Both the position numbers and the translations under genes were made by a program. Below the pieces are notes generated by a model that saw only the letters and a list, made by a program, of their open reading frames with translations, ran no database searches and was not told the DNA's origin. Shown piece by piece: positions 47,586 through 57,672 of a stretch of DNA of 64,000 nucleotides. Source of the stretch: an uncultured bacterium (GTDB lineage: Bacteria; Bacillota; Clostridia; Lachnospirales; Lachnospiraceae); contig CANRVD010000005.1 in the NCBI GenBank assembly GCA_947643145.1, positions 1 through 64,000 on the forward strand, written 5' to 3'. Each line of letters begins with the position of its first letter. The first letter of the stretch is position 1.

Positions 47586-47897
47586 ATGGATTGTAAGGAA
47601 GTGCAGAAATTGTTTATTCCGTTTATTAATGATACGTTGGAGGTAAAATATCTGGATGCTTTTTTACAGCATTTGGAGGAATGTCAGGATTGCAGGGAAG
47701 AGTATGATATTTATTATACTCTGATTATGGGAACCCGCTATCTTGAAACAGATGCCGCAAAGGCAGGTGAATGGGTGGATTCTGCTGAAAAGTTAAATGG
47801 TGCGCAGGATTATCTGACCACATACCGGCTCAGGCGTTTGGGGAAGATAGTGATTGGAGTAGTAATATGCTTAAGCTGTATGATTCTATTTGTGTAG
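47586..47897 (+). CDS. Zinc-finger (anti-sigma/HC2-like) membrane-anchored protein
   Basis: MDCKEVQKLFIPFINDTLEVKYLDAFLQHLEECQDCREEYD (HxxxCxxC) plus C-terminal TM. Confidence 0.75.
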   Translation: MDCKEVQKLFIPFINDTLEVKYLDAFLQHLEECQDCREEYDIYYTLIMGTRYLETDAAKAGEWVDSAEKLNGAQDYLTTYRLRRLGKIVIGVVICLSCMILFV

Positions 47898-47998
47898 ACA
47901 GCTTTGCTGGTAAGTTTTACGAATCATGTTTAGAGCGGCTTTGAATCGTAAAAGGATAATAAGATGGTTTCCTATAGCATTGGAAAGTGAGGCAGGGT

Positions 47999-50899
47999 AT
48001 GAGTGAAAAAATAGTATTGATTGATGGACACAGTATTTTGAACCGGGCATTTTACGGAGTGCCGGATTTATCCAATTCGCAGGGGCTGCATACAAATGCA
48101 GTTTACGGTTTTTTAAATATTCTATTAAAGATATTGGAGGAGGAGCAGCCGGATTACCTGACAGTTGCTTTTGATGTAAAAGAGCCTACTTTCCGCCATA
48201 AGATGTATGAAGAATATAAAGGAACGCGAAAGCCAATGCCAGAGGAATTAAGGGAGCAGGTTCCGGTAATTCAGGACATTTTAAGGGCAATGGGTGTTTT
48301 GGTAATTATGCAGGGGGGATATGAGGCGGATGATATTCTTGGAACTCTTGCAAAGCGGGCAGAGGCAGATGGAAAAGAGGTATCGCTGGTATCCGGTGAC
48401 AGGGATTTGCTGCAGCTTGCAACAGATACGATTCTGATTCGGATTCCAAAGACAAAGCGGGGCGGAACAGAGATTGAGGATTATCATACGGCTGAGGTTA
48501 TTGAAAAGTATGGAGTTACACCAAGCCAAATCATTGATATGAAGGGGCTTATGGGTGATACGGCAGACAATATTCCGGGAGTACCGGGAATCGGCGAAAA
48601 AACGGCGGTAAAAATTCTGACGGTATTTCCTACAGTAGAAGAGGCATATGAAAAGATTGAGCAAGTGGAGCCGAAAAGAGCAAGAGAGCTGCTGCGGGCA
48701 AATAAGGATTTGGCATTTTTAAGTAAACAACTGGCAACGATTAAGACAGATTGTCCTGTAGACTTTTCTTTTGAGGATGCAAAATATGAGAATCTTTTTA
48801 CAGAGGAAGCATTCGCATGGATTAAGAAACTGGAATTAAAGTCCTTAGAGAAGCGGTTTGATGCCGGAATCCGCTCCAAAGAGGTGGAGAGGGCACCGGA
48901 ATTTGTCAGTCTGCTGCAAAAAGAGGAGGTTGATGGATTTGTAAAAGAACTGCATCAGGCAGCGCCACAAATTGTGGCAATTGGTTTTTTGGGGGATGAA
49001 TGGAGCAATGGCGGAGCAGAATTAAAGAAGACAAAAAAGAAGTCCGGCGGGCAGATGAATATGGTATTTGATGAGTCGAATACCTGCCTGTCTTTGGAAG
49101 AAGAGGCAAAAGAAGAGACAGAGTATCCTTTTTTGGGAATCAGCATTTCCTATCAGGCAGAAGAGACAAAGACAGCCTGCATATTCTGTTCGAAACAGTT
49201 AACGGGTACTTTTTTAGTGGATATGCTGAAAAATCTGGTGCAGAAGATTTCTTCTATTGCGATTTTGGACTGGAAGAATAGTATGCATCTCACTACTCCT
49301 GTAGAAAAAATAAAGGTTGGAAAGGCATCGAGGGGACAGCAGGTATTTTCAGATCATACACTGGAACAGACGGAGAAACTCTTTACCCGGATTTTTGACG
49401 TATCCATTGGGGCATATCTGTTAAATCCTTTAAAGGACTCTTATACAACAGATGATATTGCAAGAGATTTTCTGGGCAGGACAGTTCCTTCTTATGAAGA
49501 CTATTTTGGGAAGAGAAGGCTTTCGGAGATTGTTCAGGAGACAGAGTACAGGCAGTTTGTAGAAGAGGGGGATTGTGAGCCGGAGGGACTGGGCGAGAAG
49601 CTTATCCATTATCTTGGAAATCTTTCTTATATTACTTTACTGGCAGCAGGGGAGATAAAGGATGCCCTGCGGGAACAGGGAATGTTACAGTTAATGGAAG
49701 AAATCGAGATTCCTACGGCCTATTATTTATACCAGATGGAGCGTGAAGGAGTCCATGCTGACAAGGCAGAGCTGGTACAGATGTCAGAGCTTTTGGAGGG
49801 CAAAGTGAATGCTTTGGAAACGGATATATACGATTTGGCGGGAGAGGAGTTTAACATTAATTCCCCAAAACAGCTTGGCGTGATTCTGTTTGAAAAATTA
49901 AAACTGCCTTATGCGAAGAAAACAAAAACGGGATATTCCACTTCGGCGGAGGTTTTGGAGAAATTGAAAAATGAAGACCCGATTGTTGCAAAGATTTTAG
50001 ATTACCGTCAGGTAAGTAAACTGAAATCTACGTATGCAGATGGTTTGCCAGTATTCATTGAGGCAGATGAAAGGATTCATGGCAAATTTAACCAGACAAT
50101 TACAGCAACCGGAAGAATCAGCAGTACAGAGCCAAATCTTCAGAATATTCCGATTCGGATGGAGCTTGGCAGGGAAATCCGCAAGGTTTTTAAACCAAAG
50201 GAAGGCTGTGTTTTTCTGGATGCGGATTACTCCCAGATTGAACTGCGTGTGTTAGCGCATATGTCCGGTGACGAAAGTATGATAGAGGCATACCGCCAGA
50301 ATCAGGATATCCACCGCAGTACAGCATCTAAGGTATTTCATACCCCGTTTGGGGAAGTGACGGATTTACAGAGAAGAAATGCGAAGGCAGTTAATTTTGG
50401 TATTGTGTATGGAATCAGCTCCTTTGGGCTGAGCCAGGACTTGGATATTCCCAAAAAGGAGGCGCAGGAATACATTAACCAGTATTTTGCAATGTATCCG
50501 GCTGTAAAACAGTTTATTGATGAATTGGTGGCTAAGGCAAAGAAGGTTGGATATTCTGAAACTATGTTTGGGCGGAAAAGACCGCTTCCTGAAATCTCTT
50601 CTTCAAATTTTGTCCAGCGCTCCTTTGGGGAACGGGTGGCGATGAATGCACCAATTCAGGGGACAGCAGCAGATATTATTAAAATTGCTATGATTCGGGT
50701 AGCAAACCGTTTAAAGGCAGAAGGACTGCAGTCAAAAATTGTATTACAGGTTCATGATGAATTACTGGTTGAAGCGTTGTTGGAAGAAAAAGAGACAATT
50801 AAGCAGATTCTTTTGGAGGAAATGCCAAAAGCAGTAGAATTATCCGTTCCGCTCGTGGTAGAGGTTATGGAAGGCATGGACTGGAAAGAAGCACATTAG
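47999..50899 (+). CDS. polA: DNA polymerase I
   Basis: 5'-3' exo domain (DGHSILNRAFYG, VSGDRDLLQL) and polymerase motifs FLDADYSQIELRVLAHMSGD, RRNAKAVNFGIVYGIS, LQVHDELLVEA. Confidence 0.96.
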   Translation: MSEKIVLIDGHSILNRAFYGVPDLSNSQGLHTNAVYGFLNILLKILEEEQPDYLTVAFDVKEPTFRHKMYEEYKGTRKPMPEELREQVPVIQDILRAMGVLVIMQGGYEADDILGTLAKRAEADGKEVSLVSGDRDLLQLATDTILIRIPKTKRGGTEIEDYHTAEVIEKYGVTPSQIIDMKGLMGDTADNIPGVPGIGEKTAVKILTVFPTVEEAYEKIEQVEPKRARELLRANKDLAFLSKQLATIKTDCPVDFSFEDAKYENLFTEEAFAWIKKLELKSLEKRFDAGIRSKEVERAPEFVSLLQKEEVDGFVKELHQAAPQIVAIGFLGDEWSNGGAELKKTKKKSGGQMNMVFDESNTCLSLEEEAKEETEYPFLGISISYQAEETKTACIFCSKQLTGTFLVDMLKNLVQKISSIAILDWKNSMHLTTPVEKIKVGKASRGQQVFSDHTLEQTEKLFTRIFDVSIGAYLLNPLKDSYTTDDIARDFLGRTVPSYEDYFGKRRLSEIVQETEYRQFVEEGDCEPEGLGEKLIHYLGNLSYITLLAAGEIKDALREQGMLQLMEEIEIPTAYYLYQMEREGVHADKAELVQMSELLEGKVNALETDIYDLAGEEFNINSPKQLGVILFEKLKLPYAKKTKTGYSTSAEVLEKLKNEDPIVAKILDYRQVSKLKSTYADGLPVFIEADERIHGKFNQTITATGRISSTEPNLQNIPIRMELGREIRKVFKPKEGCVFLDADYSQIELRVLAHMSGDESMIEAYRQNQDIHRSTASKVFHTPFGEVTDLQRRNAKAVNFGIVYGISSFGLSQDLDIPKKEAQEYINQYFAMYPAVKQFIDELVAKAKKVGYSETMFGRKRPLPEISSSNFVQRSFGERVAMNAPIQGTAADIIKIAMIRVANRLKAEGLQSKIVLQVHDELLVEALLEEKETIKQILLEEMPKAVELSVPLVVEVMEGMDWKEAH

Positions 50900-50908
50900 G
50901 AGGATTGG

Positions 50909-51514
50909 ATGCACGTAATTGGATTAACAGGCGGTGTAGGCAGCGGGAAAACGGTTGTAGCGCACAAGCTGGCTGAAATTACCGGTGCTCAGGTTCTGCT
51001 TGCAGATGAGCTGGGGCACTTGGTTATGGAAAAAGGAGAAAAGGGTTACCAGGAAATTATCCAGACGTTTGGAGCGGAAATTTTGGATGAACAGGGGAGA
51101 ATTAGCAGAGAAGCACTGGCAGGGATTGTCTTTGCAGAAGAGGGGAAGTTACAGAAGCTGAACCAAATCATCCATCCGGCAGTCAAAGAATATATCAGGG
51201 ATTATATAGAAGAGCACAGGGCGGAAGAGGGAGTTTTGGTGCTGGAGACGGCAATCATGTTTGAGACAGGTTGTGATGCCTTGTGCGATGAGGTATGGTA
51301 TGTCTATGTGCCAGAGGAGATACGGATGGAAAGGCTGGCAAAAAACCGAGGATATTCCAGGGAAAAAAGCCGGTCCATCATGAAACAGCAGCTTTTGGAG
51401 CAGGAGTTTCGCAGCCGCTGCAAACGGGTAGTCTGCAATGATGGGAATCTGGAGATGCTAGGGCAGAATCTGAGGCAGCTGATATCAGATGAGTTTTGCG
51501 TGAAAATATTTTAA
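50909..51514 (+). CDS. coaE: Dephospho-CoA kinase
   Basis: VIGLTGGVGSGKTVVAHKL; LADELGHLVME; HPAVKEYI. Confidence 0.93.
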   Translation: MHVIGLTGGVGSGKTVVAHKLAEITGAQVLLADELGHLVMEKGEKGYQEIIQTFGAEILDEQGRISREALAGIVFAEEGKLQKLNQIIHPAVKEYIRDYIEEHRAEEGVLVLETAIMFETGCDALCDEVWYVYVPEEIRMERLAKNRGYSREKSRSIMKQQLLEQEFRSRCKRVVCNDGNLEMLGQNLRQLISDEFCVKIF

Positions 51515-52144
51515 CAGTGGAATATTAAGATACCCCTCTAATAATGCACAGATAGTGAGGAGGAGAAGACAGGTAAGGAACAGAGGCAGCTTTGTAAAAA
51601 AGAGCTGTCTTTTTTTGCCACCGAAAAAAAATCCGCCTGAGGTATCGCCGTTCTCAGGAGTAAACAGGCAGGAATGGAATTCATCAAGCTGACTTATCAG
51701 ATATAGAAATACAGGTGCAAGTAACAGAGTATGAGGCAGAAGAAAGCAGAGGTACTGTAAAACACCCAGAGTACTGCTTAGAAGGAGGCAAAAGCTAAAA
51801 AGCAGACCATGGGAAAAACCTGTATATAAAGTAAAACCTGTGTAATACAGCTTCCAGACATTTGTCATGGCAAAGAAGACAAGAAGCAGGAAAATTTTCA
51901 GACTTTCTTTTAGGCTGTAAAGAAAGACATTTTGATACTTGATTTCAAGATAAGGCAGGTTGTTTACCGTACTTTGGAAGAGGGTAAGTACGGGTTCATA
52001 TAATTGGTTTTTCAGCAGGGTTCCGCTAAAACAGCCTGCCAGAAAACCGAGGAAAAAAAGACCTATCGTCAGTCTGGAAAATACAGTAATGGGAAAATGG
52101 CGTTTGCGTTTTGGCAAAGAGGAATATTTTATTTTGGCAGACAA
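51485..52144 (-). CDS. spoIIM: Stage II sporulation protein M-like membrane protein
   Basis: GFLAGCFSGTLL...YLKESLKIF...GFTLYTGFSHGLLFSFCLL; multi-TM; 30-nt tail-to-tail overlap with coaE. Confidence 0.7.
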   Translation of the reverse strand: MSAKIKYSSLPKRKRHFPITVFSRLTIGLFFLGFLAGCFSGTLLKNQLYEPVLTLFQSTVNNLPYLEIKYQNVFLYSLKESLKIFLLLVFFAMTNVWKLYYTGFTLYTGFSHGLLFSFCLLLSSTLGVLQYLCFLLPHTLLLAPVFLYLISQLDEFHSCLFTPENGDTSGGFFFGGKKRQLFFTKLPLFLTCLLLLTICALLEGYLNIPLLKYFHAKLI

Positions 52145-52425
52145 AGCGGTCTCCTCCTGTAATAGAATAAATTTTGGCCCTTCTAAAAGGTATGGGACAG
52201 AGGGAAAAATTATTCCGGCAGAGTGAAAATTTGTGTGTGAATAGTGGATACAGAAGTAAGAGTTTGTCGATTTCTGAGAGACTTGTCGGAATTTGGCAGC
52301 ATCATCCTGTTGACCGGGCAGAAAGTGTATTCTAAGCTAGTACTAGTACAATCCAAATGAATAACTGGTACATTTCTAATTTGGGTTATGCCTGCGGTAA
52401 ATCAGGAAGTGAAAGGGGTGGTCAT

Positions 52426-53949
52426 GTGAAGAAGCTGCTGTTAACGGAAGGCCTGCTTGCCTGCTTTTTTCTTGTCCTTTTATTAGGTTTTTTTGGAAAA
52501 TATATTATGAAGGAGCAGAAAGATACGGGGGTAAATACAAGTATTTCGGGTATCAGCCAGAACTCAGATGGAATATTGGCTGTATATCCAGGCAGGATGC
52601 AGGAAACATTTTCGCCTTTGAGTTACGGGCAGCAGGGTGAGGAAAATGTGCTGGCCATGTGTTTTGAAAAACTTCTTCTCAAGGACAGGAACGGGGTCAA
52701 AAGAAATCAGGAAATATCAGAAAACTGGGATGGCAGGGAGGGAGAGCTGACACAGATTTCTGTACAGTATGACGCCGAAAAGGGATTGTCTACTATGACA
52801 CTTGCTATTAATCCAAGAGAAAAGACTGTAAAGGGAAAGAAAGTAAATGCAGATGATTTAATCTTTAATTTCTATCTGCGTTGTGATGTTTCCAGCGGAG
52901 AGGAGGTACCATTTGGCGGGGTTCTGATTCTGGGCCAGGAAGAATATATGTATGGAACAGAGAAGGTAACAGAACGGAAACGGGAGGTGCAAAAGATGCT
53001 AGAAAAGCCTTCTGATGCGCTAAAAAAGCAATTGCAGGACAGGATTATAAAACAGGAGCTTTTACAGGAGTTTGAGTGGGTAAAGGGCCTGTATCAGGAT
53101 GAGGCATATGAATTTATAAGCAATAAGTATGAAGAGGCAAAGGATTTATTTGCCTATTATTATGCCTATCAGACAAAATATTCTTCTGAGGGAAAGTCAG
53201 AAGAAGAAGTTTTTGAGGATATTTTGGGACAGTATGGATGGGATTACAAGAAACTTTCTAAAGTGACCGGACAGGATTATGATGGGAAGGCACAAAGGAT
53301 TGCCTTGAATCTTTTGCTGCAGGATAAGAAAAAGGATACAGTCACAAGGATTTCTGGAATTGAAAGAAAGGATGATAATACAGTTGTCATACGATATTTT
53401 GGAAAGGAAGAAGATGCTGAAAAACTCTGCGATATCTGGCTGCTTCCGTTGGAGGAATATGGTGATAAGGCGGGATTTGATGGCATAGCAGGCTTTGGGT
53501 TTATAAAAGGCTCAGCAGACGAAATATACCAGAAATCCTGTCAGATGTATAGTGGAACAGGGGCGTTTTATATGCAGGAAACGGGAGAAGAGGAGTTTAC
53601 TCTTCTTAGAAATCCTAATTATCTGGGAAAAAAGGCAGAACTAAGGAAAATCCGTGTACTGCGCAAAGAATTTATTGAAAACAGAGATATCGTAGAGGCG
53701 TTGCTTAGAGAAGAGGCAGATATCATTATGGCAAAGAAAAGCAAGGAATTAGAAAATCTCCTTGCAAACCGGGGGACTGGCGCTTCCTATTCTATACGCA
53801 AGGTAGATATTGATACCAGCCAGTCAGAAAATTGTTTCTTATATCGAACCAGTTATGTGAATACGCCCAGTCTGCCAAAGGAGATTACAGAGTACCAAAC
53901 ACTATTTCAGCAAATTAATCTGGTAAAAGTGAATAGTAACAATAATTAG
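52426..53949 (+). CDS. Divergent extracellular solute-binding (SBP_bac_5-like) membrane-anchored protein
   Basis: N-terminal TM; FSPLSYGQQGEENVLAMCFEKLLLKDRNG, VNADDLIFNFYLRCD; no ABC transporter genes adjacent. Confidence 0.6.
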   Translation: MKKLLLTEGLLACFFLVLLLGFFGKYIMKEQKDTGVNTSISGISQNSDGILAVYPGRMQETFSPLSYGQQGEENVLAMCFEKLLLKDRNGVKRNQEISENWDGREGELTQISVQYDAEKGLSTMTLAINPREKTVKGKKVNADDLIFNFYLRCDVSSGEEVPFGGVLILGQEEYMYGTEKVTERKREVQKMLEKPSDALKKQLQDRIIKQELLQEFEWVKGLYQDEAYEFISNKYEEAKDLFAYYYAYQTKYSSEGKSEEEVFEDILGQYGWDYKKLSKVTGQDYDGKAQRIALNLLLQDKKKDTVTRISGIERKDDNTVVIRYFGKEEDAEKLCDIWLLPLEEYGDKAGFDGIAGFGFIKGSADEIYQKSCQMYSGTGAFYMQETGEEEFTLLRNPNYLGKKAELRKIRVLRKEFIENRDIVEALLREEADIIMAKKSKELENLLANRGTGASYSIRKVDIDTSQSENCFLYRTSYVNTPSLPKEITEYQTLFQQINLVKVNSNNN

Positions 53950-54965
53950 CGGTTTCCATACATTTTTTCATAGTAGTCAATATATTCACCTGAAATAATA
54001 TTTTCCCACCAGGTACGGTTATTCAGATACCAGTCTACGGTTTTTTGAATACCGGTTTCAAAGGTAGTAGTCGGAAGCCAGCCAAGTTCCTTATGGATTT
54101 TTGTTGGGTCAATAGCATAGCGTCTGTCGTGGCCCAGACGGTCTGCTACATAGGAAATAAGTTCCTCGGATTTGCCAAGCTTTGCAAGCACTGTTTTCAC
54201 AACTTCCAAATTGGTCTTTTCATTGTGCCCTCCGATATTATAAACTTCTCCCACGGTTCCTTTGCGGATAATTAAATCAATGGCGATACAGTGGTCATCA
54301 ACATAAAGCCAGTCGCGCACATTTTCCCCATTGCCGTACACAGGGACTTTTTTATCATTCAGGACATTTGAAATGATAAGCGGAATCAATTTCTCTGGGA
54401 ACTGGTATGGACCATAGTTATTGGAACAGCGGGAAATCGTACATGGCAGATGATAGGTTCTTGCATATGCCTGTACCAAAAGGTCAGCAGCTGCCTTAGA
54501 AGCAGAGTATGGGCTGGATGTGTGGATTGGTGTTTCTTCTGTGAAGAATAAATCCGGGCGGTCCAAAGGAAGGTCGCCGTATACTTCATCAGTAGATACC
54601 TGATGGTAGCGTTTGATGCCATATGCACGGCAGGCATCCAGCATAACACTTGTTCCAATAATGTTAGTACGCAGAAAAACCTCCGGGTCTGTAATCGAGC
54701 GGTCAACGTGGCTTTCAGCCGCAAAATTAACAACGATATCCGGTTTTTCCTCTTCAAAAATTTTATTTATGCTTTCACGGTCAGCAATATCTGCCTGAAA
54801 AAATTTAAAATTTGGCTTGTCCATAATTAGGGCCAGTGTCTCCATATTTCCAGCATAAGTCAGTTTATCAATGCATAAAATAGTATCTTCTGGATATTTT
54901 TCAGTCATGTAGTGGCAGAAGTTGCCGCCGATAAAGCCAGCTCCGCCTGTTACAATAATATTCAT
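53946..54965 (-). CDS. rfbB: dTDP-glucose 4,6-dehydratase
   Basis: [66 protein letters not shown]. Confidence 0.95.
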   Translation of the reverse strand: MNIIVTGGAGFIGGNFCHYMTEKYPEDTILCIDKLTYAGNMETLALIMDKPNFKFFQADIADRESINKIFEEEKPDIVVNFAAESHVDRSITDPEVFLRTNIIGTSVMLDACRAYGIKRYHQVSTDEVYGDLPLDRPDLFFTEETPIHTSSPYSASKAAADLLVQAYARTYHLPCTISRCSNNYGPYQFPEKLIPLIISNVLNDKKVPVYGNGENVRDWLYVDDHCIAIDLIIRKGTVGEVYNIGGHNEKTNLEVVKTVLAKLGKSEELISYVADRLGHDRRYAIDPTKIHKELGWLPTTTFETGIQKTVDWYLNNRTWWENIISGEYIDYYEKMYGNR

Positions 54966-55005
54966 AGTAATCCTCATTTCTGCGCTGCTTTTGTGCATAA
55001 AACAA

Positions 55006-55033
55006 TTTGTGCCAAGCAGCGCGCAGACACAAA
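55006..55033 (-). repeat. Hairpin TTTGTGTC-TGCGCGCTGCTT-GGCACAAA (copy of unit at 13693)
   Basis: 28-nt unit near-identical to 13693-13720, also followed by GAAATGAGG and a start codon. Confidence 0.8.
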
Positions 55034-55270
55034 CTGCCGTGTGAATAATTTATTTTTCACACTAATCCTTCCTTTTTGCAAAATATACGTTTGCTTTCTT
55101 GTTTGAGCACAGTATAACATAATTAAAAGAATAATAGAAGCATAATATTTGAAAAACGAAGGGCATGGGGCTGTGAATAGTAAGTTTGGAAATAATTGTC
55201 GCTATACATTGAGGGATTCAGACGTTATAATGAGAAAAAGCAGCGGGGCAGACATAATGCTGTAGTTCCT

Positions 55271-55363
55271 TTAGGAATCGGGAAGTGCCCTTGACGCAGC
55301 GGTATGCCAACAAGAATGCCAAAGGCATTCTTGTAGCGCAAAACGCTGGTTTTGCACTTCTTT
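55271..55363 (+). repeat. TATAGGAAA-family modular hairpin repeat (diverged 5' end)
   Basis: TTAGGAATCGGGAAGTGCCCTTGACGCAGCGGTATGCCAACAAGAATGCC-AAA-GGCATTCTTGTAGCGCAAAAC-GCT-GGTTTTGCACTTCTTT. Confidence 0.7.
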
Positions 55364-55615
55364 ATGATAAGTTGTGTGAATAAACCCATAATAAATTTGG
55401 CCAAAAGCCATTTGAAGTTTTGCCAGACTTCTAAATACAATCCTCCTATCATGTGTGCTGAATACTACTACAGCATTGTAGGAAGCTCCGCGTTGCTTTT
55501 GCTATTTGTGCAAATCACAGGATTTAACTTCTGAAGTAATAGACTTGATTTTTTTTTCAAAATATACGATACTATCATATAGGTTAGGAATATTTTGGAA
55601 AAAAGGAGAGACAAA

Positions 55616-56641
55616 GTGAAAGTTTTAGTTACAGGTGGTGCTGGTTTTATTGCAAGTCATACAAATGTAGAGCTTCTTGGTGCAGGATACGATATTGTAG
55701 TAGTAGATAATCTGGCTAATTCCAGTAAGGAGTCGATTCGAAGGGTGGAGCGGCTTACGGGAAAAAAGATTACTTTTTACGAGGAAAGTATCTGTGATGA
55801 GAAGGCACTGGATGAAATTTTTGCAAAGGAGCAAATCGAGGCGGTTATTCATTTTGCCGGCCTTAAGGCAGTTGGCGAGTCCTGTGAAAAGCCACTTGAG
55901 TATTTTGATAATAACTTGTGTGGAACGATTTATCTTCTTAAGGTGATGAAGAAGTATGGAGTGAAGTCACTGGTATTCAGTTCTTCCGCGACAGTGTACG
56001 GATTGCCGGAGAAGTTACCGATTACAGAAGATTTTCCACTGTCTGTTTCCAATCCGTATGGACGAACAAAGCTTATGATAGAAGATATGCTTCGCGATTT
56101 ATATCAGGCGGATAAGGAATGGAATATTGCATTGTTACGTTATTTTAATCCAATTGGAGCACATGAAAGTGGAGAAATTGGAGAAGACCCAAATGGAATT
56201 CCTAATAACCTAATGCCATATATCCTAAAGGTCGCAGCAGGAGAGTTAGATTACGTGGGTGTTTTTGGTGATGATTACAATACACCGGACGGGACTGGTG
56301 TGAGAGATTATATCCATGTTGTTGATTTGGCAACCGGCCATATTAAGGCGCTGGAAAAACTACAGCAGAATCCGGGACTTGTTACATATAATTTAGGTAC
56401 CGGAAAAGGCTATAGTGTTTTGGAAATCATCCATAATCTTGAGAAGGTAATAAAAAAGCAGATACCTTACAAAATTGTGGAAAGACGTCCGGGAGATATT
56501 GGCAGCTGCTATGCAGATGTTACAAAAGCAAAGGAAGAATTAGGATGGGAAGCAGTGAAAGAACTTGATAAGATGTGTCAGGATGCATGGAACTGGAAAT
56601 GTAAAAATCCAAACGGCTATCAGGATGGACAGGCAGAATAA
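55616..56641 (+). CDS. galE: UDP-glucose 4-epimerase
   Basis: [55 protein letters not shown]. Confidence 0.95.
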   Translation: MKVLVTGGAGFIASHTNVELLGAGYDIVVVDNLANSSKESIRRVERLTGKKITFYEESICDEKALDEIFAKEQIEAVIHFAGLKAVGESCEKPLEYFDNNLCGTIYLLKVMKKYGVKSLVFSSSATVYGLPEKLPITEDFPLSVSNPYGRTKLMIEDMLRDLYQADKEWNIALLRYFNPIGAHESGEIGEDPNGIPNNLMPYILKVAAGELDYVGVFGDDYNTPDGTGVRDYIHVVDLATGHIKALEKLQQNPGLVTYNLGTGKGYSVLEIIHNLEKVIKKQIPYKIVERRPGDIGSCYADVTKAKEELGWEAVKELDKMCQDAWNWKCKNPNGYQDGQAE

Positions 56642-56685
56642 TGTGAATCTGAAAGTTTACAGGTTTCACAGAATGGGAGTAGGAT

Positions 56686-57663
56686 ATGCAGGATTTGACT
56701 CAATTATCAAAAGACATAACAAGTTATGAAAAGCTGGTTCAGTTTCAATGGAATCTGATGGAACATTTATATGATGAACCGATTCATTTGTTCCGGCTGA
56801 TATGTGATTATATGGAATGTTCTAATATTGCGCTTTTTTTGTGCGATTTAAGCGTTATTGTACAAAGTTACTGGTATGACAGAGAGAAAGATGAACTCAT
56901 GGAAAGAAAGCAGAATCTGGATGCACCTTTGGTTAAACTGTTCCGAAAAGAAAAGATTAAGTATTTTGAAGAAGAGGAAATACCGGCAGGTGTAAGTGGC
57001 TATGCAGAGCAGTGGGGAGTGAAAGAGTTTGCGGCCTATAGTTTTTTTAATGGGGAAGTAAACCATTCTTTGTATACGGTGATTCTATATCATGAGAAGA
57101 AAAAAGAACCGGATGTCGTGCAGGGACTGGAGAAGTTTCTGATTAGCAACATTCAGGTTTGCGTTGAAAACCGTATGTATTATGAGAGCATGGCATATGA
57201 AAGCCAGTATGATATTCTGACAAAGCTATATAACCGTAGAAGTTATTTTATGCGCAGCCGGGAGGAATATCCTCTTTTGGATTCCATTGGGGTTCTGTAT
57301 TTTGATGTCAATAACCTGAAGATGATAAATGACTGCTATGGTCATGATGCAGGAGATGCTTTGATTCAAAAGGCAGCGGAGAGTATACGTTGTCTGACAA
57401 GTGAGACGGTGCATGGATACCGAATGGGTGGTGATGAGTTTATTGTTGTTGCAATGAACTGTACCCAGGAGGAATTGAATGAAATGCTGGACCGTTGGGA
57501 AAAGGAACTTCAAAGAATCAATGCGAAGGGTGGAGAGCCATGCATCATAGCGGTAGGAGCAGCTTTCGCAGGTGAGGGCTTTGAAATAGAAGAAGTCTGC
57601 CAGCTTGCAGATAAACGGATGTATCGTGATAAAAAACTGAAGAAAAGGGCAGTTGGATATTAA
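56686..57663 (+). CDS. GGDEF-domain diguanylate cyclase
   Basis: YDILTKLYNRRSYF...VLYFDVNNLKMINDCYGHDAGDALIQKAAE...YRMGGDEFIVV; no RxxD I-site seen just upstream of GGDEF. Confidence 0.9.
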   Translation: MQDLTQLSKDITSYEKLVQFQWNLMEHLYDEPIHLFRLICDYMECSNIALFLCDLSVIVQSYWYDREKDELMERKQNLDAPLVKLFRKEKIKYFEEEEIPAGVSGYAEQWGVKEFAAYSFFNGEVNHSLYTVILYHEKKKEPDVVQGLEKFLISNIQVCVENRMYYESMAYESQYDILTKLYNRRSYFMRSREEYPLLDSIGVLYFDVNNLKMINDCYGHDAGDALIQKAAESIRCLTSETVHGYRMGGDEFIVVAMNCTQEELNEMLDRWEKELQRINAKGGEPCIIAVGAAFAGEGFEIEEVCQLADKRMYRDKKLKKRAVGY

Positions 57664-57672
57664 AACTGCCCC

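Noticed and set aside
51485-51514. coaE/spoIIM 30-nt tail-to-tail overlap as an unusual feature
   Set aside because: Short convergent overlaps are common in compact bacterial genomes.
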